7,321 nt of DNA, taken from Coriobacteriaceae bacterium. GTDB taxonomy: Bacteria > Actinomycetota > Coriobacteriia > Anaerosomatales > SLCP01. Positions 1 through 4,260 of the stretch are shown here, one piece after another. The stretch's first letter is position 1. Each line of letters begins with the position of its first letter. The stretch lies in the NCBI GenBank assembly GCA_003563465.1, contig PWVH01000101.1, positions 1 through 7,321 of the forward strand. Reading direction: 5' to 3'. The notes under the pieces were generated by a model. That model was given only the letters and a program-made list of their open reading frames with translations. It had not been told where the DNA came from and searched no databases. The position numbers were made by a program, and so were the translations under genes.

Positions 1-92
1 CCCCGTAGGCTTAACAGGAGCTTGCCGAGGTCGCACCGGATCGCAAACCAAGCAATCCCGTCGGCACCGACAGCGATTAGGAACCGCGACAT
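1..92 (-). CDS. Possible start of a further minus-strand gene, cut by the left edge
   Basis: A frame starting with ATG at base 92 reads MSRFLIAVGADGIAWFAIRC and continues open to the edge (30 residues visible). An in-frame GTG at 104 overlaps, in a GTGA arrangement, the TGA that closes the alternative tail frame of the COG4127-like gene; such overlaps are typical of translationally coupled genes. AAGGGG lies about 10 bases before the ATG. The peptide looks more natural than the overlapping Arg-rich continuation of the COG4127 frame, so only one of the two is likely real. I do not recognise the protein, and 30 residues are too few for a family call. Confidence 0.3.
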   Translation of the reverse strand, partial: MSRFLIAVGADGIAWFAIRCDLGKLLLSLR

Positions 93-537
93 CTCCTCGC
101 TCACCCCTTAGGCGAACGCCGGTTGTCGTCGAACTCCGGTGGGCGCCCGGGCGCCTCCATGATTCGCCGCGTGGCGATCGTTCGGTCGAACTGTCGCAGG
201 CGTGGGCGAGACGACGTGCAGGCAGGTAGCGATAACCGCCCACCACCTCGCCGATATGCACCTCGCGGTCGACCTTCGAGGGAAAGACGAAGAGATCGCC
301 CTCTTTGACCTCGTGCACGAAGCGGTACAGGAGACCTCCGTAGACGGGCACGGCTCCTGCTTTGGTCGCCGGATAGGCGGCCTGCACTGCGGACTTGAAG
401 GCCTCGCGATCGGCAGGCAGTTGCGACAGGTCACCGATCCTAGACCAGCCTACGGCGACGAGATCGTCCCGCTTGAACTGGCTGTCGGCCTCAGCATACC
501 TGCCCGCGTGAATGCCCCATACCGTCACATCCCCCAT
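1..537 (-). CDS. COG4127-type (Mrr-cat superfamily) restriction endonuclease, N-terminal domain; runs off the left edge, possibly frameshifted
   Basis: The first 104 or so residues match what I know of the N-terminal, PUA/EVE-like domain of COG4127 predicted restriction endonucleases. Recognisable blocks are VWGIHAG (6-12), DDLVAVGW (24-31), GDLSQLPADREAFK (35-48), GAVPVYGGLLYRFVHEV (61-77), GDLFVFPSK (80-88) and HIGEVVGGYRY (94-104). In the family this domain precedes an Mrr-like catalytic domain in proteins of about 300 residues. The ATG start is firm: AGGAGG lies 6 bases upstream. From about base 225 leftwards the frame stays open to base 1, but the peptide becomes rich in Arg, Ser and Pro and no longer resembles the family. 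Another minus frame then looks more protein-like (with LRQFDRTIATRRIMEAPG) and stops at 101-103. A frameshift or recombination near base 225 is therefore likely. No catalytic residues are visible, so nuclease activity is not supported. Family confidence is good; intactness is doubtful. Confidence 0.72.
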   Translation of the reverse strand, partial: MGDVTVWGIHAGRYAEADSQFKRDDLVAVGWSRIGDLSQLPADREAFKSAVQAAYPATKAGAVPVYGGLLYRFVHEVKEGDLFVFPSKVDREVHIGEVVGGYRYLPARRLAHACDSSTERSPRGESWRRPGAHRSSTTTGVRLRGERGDVAVPNRCRCRRDCLVCDPVRPRQAPVKPTG

Positions 538-607
538 GATGAGTCCTCCTCGGTGAGTGCCGGCGACCGTGTCTGCCGTACCACCTGCCGCACCTCGCAC
601 GCACACG

Positions 608-645
608 GCGAACCCCGCCCGATCATGGGAGAAGGCGGGGTTCGC
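608..645. repeat. Perfect 12-bp inverted repeat with a 14-base loop
   Basis: GCGAACCCCGCC at 608-619 is the exact reverse complement of GGCGGGGTTCGC at 634-645. The stem is very GC-rich and would be stable as RNA from either strand. It lies about 70 bases upstream of the COG4127-like start and about 65 bases downstream of the GIY-YIG fragment stop. No T-run follows on either strand, so it is not a standard intrinsic terminator. A terminator without a T-run, a 5' UTR hairpin of the COG4127-like gene, or a protein-binding site would all fit. Confidence 0.6.
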
Positions 646-711
646 GCGGTCCCCGAGGAGAAGGGACGATCTCATCGTAACCGGACTGCCTTACTGGACC
701 CTTACCAGGAT

Positions 712-972
712 CTAACCACGGAGGCTTGCGTGAGTCATGGGTTGCTGTTCGAGCCGAAGTGTGGTTCCTGGCTCGGCGGGTTGCCGAAGCGCGACACTCC
801 GCACCTGTTCCTGCGACTCCACCGACAGTTCAGCGAAAGTCCGCGTCTTGTCGGAGCCGCGCTCGTCGCCGAGGTGCGTGGGTATGCGCTCTCCCCTGTC
901 CTTACGGACGTAGAACGGCCTGTCGTTGTGCGGGTTCACGTACAAGCACACATACTGGCCGAGGTGCTCCAC
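712..972 (-). pseudogene. Degraded GIY-YIG endonuclease fragment (LEM-3-like subtype)
   Basis: The first half of this 86-residue frame resembles LEM-3-type GIY-YIG nucleases: QYVCLYVNP (6-14), FYVRKDRGER (20-29), then HLGDERGSDKTR (33-44). In the family the second motif is normally FYVGKGxGxR. Here the YIG-equivalent glycine is Arg and the next glycine is Asp; each could arise by one G-to-A transition (GGT-like to CGT is not excluded for the first). The basic residue after the motif is kept. The C-terminal half is shorter than usual and only loosely recalls the expected helix (TTLRLEQQPM). The GTG start has no convincing ribosome binding site, and an in-frame TAG lies 15 codons upstream. The stop codon falls inside a GTTAGAT motif at 710-716. 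It is probably a remnant with no activity, though a divergent small protein cannot be excluded. It lies beside an intact GIY-YIG gene of another subtype. Confidence 0.55.
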
Positions 973-1048
973 GGCACCGGGTGGGTCACTCCGCCGCGAA
1001 GACCGAGGCTACCCGACTCGCGCCAGGCATCCCATGGGAGCAGAGCGA

Positions 1049-1071
1049 CACTAATGACGCGCGTGTTAGCC
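1049..1071 (-). repeat. Short CTAA/TTAG dyad just after the GIY-YIG stop, attC-like left core
   Basis: Six bases after the TGA of the GIY-YIG gene, the minus strand reads GGCTAAC (1071-1065) and shortly after ATTAGTG (1055-1049). CTAA and TTAG are complementary around an 11-base loop. Position and sequence echo the other left-block gene junctions, but no GTTRRRY right core follows before the next fragment. It could be a truncated recombination site or chance. Confidence 0.25.
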
Positions 1072-1077
1072 ACACGG

Positions 1078-1581
1078 TCAATCGGACAGATTCGCGAAGG
1101 GGCGCATCCCTCCGTGGTCTTCCTTGAACTCGCGAATGAGCCGTCCCTCCTGTTCTTCGGGGTCCGTGCAGCCCTCTGGTCGCCAACACACCGCGAAGTC
1201 ATCGCTCCCGGCAACCTGCCAAAGCAGCCGGCCGCCCCAATGACCAACGGCGCTACCTGCGCCGAACATGAGAAGTGATCGAATGCGCTGTCGCAGGGTC
1301 TGAACGGATTCGCCGCCACCCGCTTGCCCGATATACAGCACGAGTGCGCCATCGACCCAGTTTTCTGCCAGAGAATCAAGGGGGACGGTAGGATCCTTAC
1401 CCTTAAGGCGCCCCGCCGCACTCACGTCGAGGAAGGTTGGTGGCCCAACCTCAGTACGGAGAACCAGGTAGACGCCGCGTTGTTCCGGCACCCCCACGCC
1501 TGACGATTCACGCAATGAGGCGACGGTCTCGAAGCCGCGGAAGCCCGCCGCGAGCAGTCCGTCAATCGAAGCGAAGTCCAT
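1078..1581 (-). CDS. GIY-YIG nuclease family protein, apparently intact
   Basis: All the signatures of a GIY-YIG nuclease domain are present in this 167-residue protein. The first strand is GVYLV (36-40) and the second LYIGQAG (82-88), separated by an unusually long 40-residue insert containing GRLKGKDPTVPLDSL. The catalytic arginine is in LRQRI (96-100), and the metal-binding Glu is probably in EEQEGRLIREF (142-152). The chain ends in PFANL (161-165), where family members often carry a conserved Asn. VGHWGGRLLWQ (112-122) is typical of a subfamily I recall as stand-alone proteins of about 170 residues. These enzymes cut DNA; the biological role of this subfamily is not known to me. The start is firm: AGGAGG lies 5 bases before the ATG. 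The gene follows the HEPN-like gene by 60 bases in the same direction. Confidence 0.85.
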   Translation of the reverse strand: MDFASIDGLLAAGFRGFETVASLRESSGVGVPEQRGVYLVLRTEVGPPTFLDVSAAGRLKGKDPTVPLDSLAENWVDGALVLYIGQAGGGESVQTLRQRIRSLLMFGAGSAVGHWGGRLLWQVAGSDDFAVCWRPEGCTDPEEQEGRLIREFKEDHGGMRPFANLSD

Positions 1582-1594
1582 GAGGGCCTCCTGT

Positions 1595-1625
1595 GGCTAA
1601 CGTTTTTCGGACGCCGAGGTTAGAC
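1595..1625 (-). repeat. 31-base dyad with GTCTAAC and GTTAGCC ends, attC-core-like
   Basis: On the minus strand GTCTAAC (1625-1619) and GTTAGCC (1601-1595) flank a 17-base centre with a TCGG-CGT-CCGA mini-hairpin. CTAAC pairs with GTTAG. The left box fits the integron consensus RYYYAAC; the right box differs from GTTRRRY at one position. The element starts 17 bases after the upstream stop and ends 14 bases before the next ATG. At 31 bases it is shorter than known attC sites (about 57 bases and up), so it is at best a shrunken relic. A simple intergenic hairpin is the plain alternative. Confidence 0.4.
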
Positions 1626-1641
1626 GTGGCCATGTTTCGCA

Positions 1642-2361
1642 CTAGAGCAACTCTTGCCGATACGTGCGGGTTCCCAGGTCTTCATCCTTGAGGAACAGGA
1701 AGAGCTTCACGTAGCCCAGGTAACGGCGCGCTTCGTCACCGAGTGGCCCAAGTGTGAAGAGGCGAGTCAACGCCCGAGTGAGCCGCTCGAAGATGATAAC
1801 GAAATGCCGGGTTATCTCCTCATCCATGGCAGGGAAGTCATCTGGTGAACCCACCATCTTCATGAGGTCCGGCCGATCCAATAGAAGGCTCAATTCGAGC
1901 CTGTCCCATTCCTGGTGTGGAGAGTCCGTTTCTGGGTCCTGTCCCCCTACGACGTCCAAGTTGTAGTACCTGGCCGACTTGGCGAATCTGGAGAGCGCGG
2001 CCAGCACTTGAAGCAGCTGCTCGTTCGAGACCAGATAGGCTGCGTCATCGCTGGCGGCAGGACGGCGGCAGTAGTCCTCATCGAAACAGCTGCGCACCAC
2101 GGCGTCGAGTAGCTTCTCCAGATCGTGACCGTATGCCTTGATTTCCTGCAACGATGACAGGGAGCCCACGTCTTCAAGCTGACGAAAACACAGGACACAC
2201 TTCATGAGACGTTCGAGTCCGCTCGACAACAACATGAAGGCTGGATCTCGGAAGTCGTTGGCGCCACCGATCTCCTGCAATTCGGCGAGACCAGACTTGA
2301 TGAGGCGAACTGCGACGTACACCTCTTCACCAAGGGCGATGCGGCGAGAGTCTAGCGGCAA
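1642..2361 (-). CDS. Hypothetical helical protein, possibly HEPN-like
   Basis: This 239-residue protein is mostly helical, with no signal peptide or membrane span. Features that recall HEPN-type proteins are AFMLLSSGLERLMK (41-54) followed by KAYGHDLEKLLDAVV (75-89), then RFAKSARYYNLD (125-136). A fourth helix, RHFVIIFERLTRALTRLF (185-202), and an aromatic C-terminal segment complete it. I see no clean RxxxxH RNase motif, so ribonuclease activity is not supported. The comparison rests on pattern, not on an alignment. The start chosen is TTG with GGGAG 4 bases upstream; this spacing is short, and a GTG 13 codons later is an alternative. It lies between the Mrr-like nuclease (125 bases upstream) and the GIY-YIG gene, in the same direction. 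This context suggests a defence role, by inference only. Confidence 0.8.
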   Translation of the reverse strand: MPLDSRRIALGEEVYVAVRLIKSGLAELQEIGGANDFRDPAFMLLSSGLERLMKCVLCFRQLEDVGSLSSLQEIKAYGHDLEKLLDAVVRSCFDEDYCRRPAASDDAAYLVSNEQLLQVLAALSRFAKSARYYNLDVVGGQDPETDSPHQEWDRLELSLLLDRPDLMKMVGSPDDFPAMDEEITRHFVIIFERLTRALTRLFTLGPLGDEARRYLGYVKLFLFLKDEDLGTRTYRQELL

Positions 2362-2384
2362 GGATCTCCCAACGATTGGCCTAC

Positions 2385-2484
2385 GTCTAACGTCTTAGCG
2401 CATCACCCGCGAATCGCGGCCCGTGCGCCTTCGGTTCAGGTTACCGCTCCCTGCCGCGGTTTGTCGCGGATACGCGGGTTAGAA
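2385..2484 (-). repeat. 100-base imperfect palindrome resembling an integron attC site
   Basis: Read on the minus strand, the element begins with TTCTAAC (2484-2478), two bases after the TAG of the Mrr-like gene. It ends with GTTAGAC (2391-2385), 23 bases before the next start codon. GTTAGAC fits the right-hand core GTTRRRY; the left core fits RYYYAAC except for its first base. Inside, CGCG-ATC-CGCGA on the left can pair with TCGCGGGTGATGCG on the right with a few bulged bases, and CGCGGC pairs with GCCGCG. An inner CGGT/ACCG hairpin caps it. A long bulged stem closed by these cores, placed right after a stop codon, is the hallmark layout of attC. No integrase is visible, so this remains a structural inference. 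Confidence 0.5.
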
Positions 2485-2486
2485 CC

Positions 2487-3599
2487 CTACTCGATTTCTT
2501 GGAGTCGAATCCAAGAGCCAGCCTGCGCCTCTCTGAGTACCGATGCGTAGGCGTCATCGAAGTCCCAGAAGCTGTTTGCAGCACTCTCGCGAAACTGCTC
2601 CAGTTCGGCACTTCGTACATCTGGTGCGAGATCACCGAACCGTTCAACAACCTCACCAGGAACCGGCCATAGTAGACCTTGATGCATCGCGAGTTTGGGC
2701 AATCGCAGTCGCCCAATGGACAAGCGCGCACTCACTTCCCGTGAGGACAGGTAGCTCCGGAGCTCAGACTCAGAATCAAACTGCCGGGGAACCTGTACGC
2801 CTCGCGATCCAGAAAAAGTGAACTGCACCGTCTGCCGTTCCAGCGCTCCAGAACTTGCGTCAATCAGGCGGTGCCACGACACCTGGCCCTGATACTCCCT
2901 CACGAGTGCGAAGACTTCATATTCGACGCGAATGTCCCGAATCTGCTTAGGAGAACCGTCGAGCGAGAATAGCCATTCTTCCGGAATCTCGACACGATAG
3001 GCGTACTTGCCACAACGTAGCGGAGGCGTGCCGCTCACCCAAGCCTGCCAAAGGAAGTCCGCCAAAGTGCCTTTGTACTGACCGTCACGGCCGAAGAAAA
3101 GCAGCCCTTGATCGTCAAGTTCGCCTAGCGATTCGAATTGCAGCTTCGCGAGATGACACGCGACGTAGACATGTGACTGGATGGCCTCGAGTATCAGCTC
3201 CCTGGTCTTGTCGAGGTTCGCCCCGGAGAGTGCCAAGGTCCGCATTCCGACTTTCTCTGCACGCGCTATCCCACTCTTGGTGAAGCCAGAGGTGGAAACG
3301 AAGATGCTGGTCTGTGTCGGCAAGCCGACATCCAGAAGCTTGCCAATGAAGGCGTCGATCTCGGGAGATCCAACCTTCTTCCGCAGGTGTTTGCACTCGA
3401 TTGGCACATAAATGCGTTGACCCGCTACTCGCCCGGTCACCAGCACGTCAATCTCTCGACGACCACTGGTCGAGCCAACTCGACGAATGGCAGGCAGCCT
3501 TACATTGCTCTGGACATCGACGTCGGAATCGTCGAATAGCGATGCCACGACGTGCTCGACGAGCTTCCATTGTTCTTGCTGCTTGCGTCGCTGATTCAC
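2487..3599 (-). CDS. Restriction endonuclease-like protein with Mrr-type PD-(D/E)xK domain
   Basis: The N-terminal 150 or so residues of this 370-residue protein form a PD-(D/E)xK nuclease domain of the Mrr_cat type. A helix with Glu15 (WKLVEHVVASLF, 11-22) is followed by REIDVLV with Asp51, then PIECKHLRKKV with Glu68 and Lys70, the E-x-K pair. IFVSTSGFTKSGIARAEKVGMRTLAL is the characteristic later block. The core residues are present, so it is likely active on DNA. The rest (about 150-370) has mixed strand and helix content and is unrecognised; it may be a target-recognition or sensing part. No methyltransferase is nearby, so it would act alone, perhaps on modified or foreign DNA. The GTG start has GGAGG about 10 bases upstream; the next gene begins 125 bases downstream. 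A bases-3622-3639 dyad and an IS110 remnant lie just upstream and may have altered its promoter. Confidence 0.85.
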   Translation of the reverse strand: MNQRRKQQEQWKLVEHVVASLFDDSDVDVQSNVRLPAIRRVGSTSGRREIDVLVTGRVAGQRIYVPIECKHLRKKVGSPEIDAFIGKLLDVGLPTQTSIFVSTSGFTKSGIARAEKVGMRTLALSGANLDKTRELILEAIQSHVYVACHLAKLQFESLGELDDQGLLFFGRDGQYKGTLADFLWQAWVSGTPPLRCGKYAYRVEIPEEWLFSLDGSPKQIRDIRVEYEVFALVREYQGQVSWHRLIDASSGALERQTVQFTFSGSRGVQVPRQFDSESELRSYLSSREVSARLSIGRLRLPKLAMHQGLLWPVPGEVVERFGDLAPDVRSAELEQFRESAANSFWDFDDAYASVLREAQAGSWIRLQEIE

Positions 3600-3621
3600 G
3601 CTTGCAGCCCCTCCACAAGAG

Positions 3622-3639
3622 TAGTGGTTCTAGTCACTA
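3622..3639. repeat. Small inverted repeat TAGTG-8-CACTA
   Basis: TAGTG (3622-3626) and CACTA (3635-3639) are reverse complements around an 8-base centre. The dyad lies 22 bases upstream of the Mrr-like gene's GTG start, so it could be an operator or part of a 5' leader, or mark the junction with the IS110 remnant. Five-base arms arise easily by chance. Confidence 0.2.
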
Positions 3640-3969
3640 TGAGATGGCCGGCCCGATCCGGTGTATACGTGGATCGTCCGCGAGGAATCCGCCCCGCGGC
3701 GCCGACAGACGGAGGGACCGGCCATGAACGAGTGTACTCACATCGGGCTCGACGTGCACAAGGACACGATCGCGGTGGCGGTGCTTCGGCCTGACACCGC
3801 AGAAGTCGACGAGCGGGTGATCCCCGACACCCCTGAGGCGTTAAGACGCCTGCTGCGTCGCCACGACCCGACAGTCACCCGCGTCGCCTACGAGGCGGAG
3901 CCTTCAGGCTACGACACGCACCGGCTCGTGGACTCGCTCGGCTTTGCCTGCGACGCGATCGCGGCCTGA
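3640..3969 (+). mobile_element. IS110-family element, 5' remnant (outer limits uncertain)
   Basis: This stretch holds the start of an IS110 transposase gene and about 84 bases of GC-rich non-coding DNA before it. In IS110-group elements the DNA upstream of the transposase carries the left end and the bridge RNA gene; only part of such a region would fit here. The right limit is set where transposase similarity stops (about 3966). The left limit is a guess placed between the 3622-3639 dyad and the start codon. IS110 elements lack terminal inverted repeats, so the ends cannot be read directly. Confidence 0.4.
3724..3969 (+). pseudogene. IS110-family transposase, N-terminal fragment
   Basis: The 81 residues are the start of an IS110-type DEDD (RuvC-like) transposase. 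HIGLDVHKDTIAVAV (6-20) carries the first catalytic Asp (Asp10), and VAYEAEPSGYDTHRL (54-68) carries the Glu (Glu57). The usual block is YEAGP; the Gly is Glu here. The chain continues to FACDAIA, where intact members go on with PSLIPR, and then hits a TGA. The remaining two catalytic Asp residues and the C-terminal serine domain, out of a usual 300 to 400 residues, are missing, so it cannot transpose by itself. The ATG has GGAGGG 7 bases upstream, so a short peptide could still be made. It is the only credible plus-strand gene and lies head-to-head with the Mrr-like gene. Confidence 0.85.
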
Positions 3970-3980
3970 TTACCGGCAGT

Positions 3981-4217
3981 TCATTCACGAGCTTCGAGTT
4001 CCGTGAGCTTAGACTTCGTCCCTATGGCTCCCGAAGTCACCAGAGAACAGGGTATAGGCACGTCGAAGGCGTTATCCAAGGCCCTGACGGTTTCATGAGT
4101 GTCAATCTACCCGGTGAGGATAGTCCTGCCGATACTACTAGCCGCGTCTTTGACCGCACACAAGCTGTCTGAACTGAGTTGTTCAAGCAATTCAGCGGCG
4201 AACGAATCCACGTGCAC
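3981..4217 (-). pseudogene. Small unknown protein split by an in-frame TAG
   Basis: A minus-strand frame starts with GTG at 4217 (or GTG at 4211) and runs 36 codons (VDSFAAELLEQLSSDS, then LCAVKDAASSIGRTILTG). A TAG at 4109-4107 follows, then 41 further codons in the same frame (IDTHETVRALDNAFDVPIP to KLTELEARE) end in TGA at 3983-3981. Both halves look like real protein: amphipathic helices, balanced composition and no Arg/Pro-rich shadow character. The simplest reading is a 77-residue protein with one CAG-to-TAG mutation. A short 34 to 36-residue product, or TAG readthrough, is also possible. A weak GAGAGG precedes the start. It begins 43 bases after the TPR gene stop in the same direction, so it may belong to that operon. 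I do not recognise the family, and no signal peptide or membrane span is seen. Its end is 11 bases from the IS110 remnant. Confidence 0.5.
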
Positions 4218-4260
4218 GCGCCCTCTCGGTCAGCCGTGACGATGCGTGCAGCACATGATG

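Noticed and set aside
608..645. Intrinsic terminator
   Set aside because: The stem is strong, but no T-run follows on either strand, so it is listed only as an inverted repeat.
202..1278. Open plus-strand frame of 358 codons
   Set aside because: It runs antisense across the COG4127-like gene, the hairpin, the GIY-YIG fragment and the end of the intact GIY-YIG gene. Its peptide shows no known motif, while the minus frames show clear families.
936..1421. Minus frame of 161 codons overlapping the GIY-YIG gene
   Set aside because: It is a frame-shifted shadow of the GIY-YIG gene. Its tail over 973-1077 looks fairly natural, but it has no start of its own there and ends inside the next fragment.
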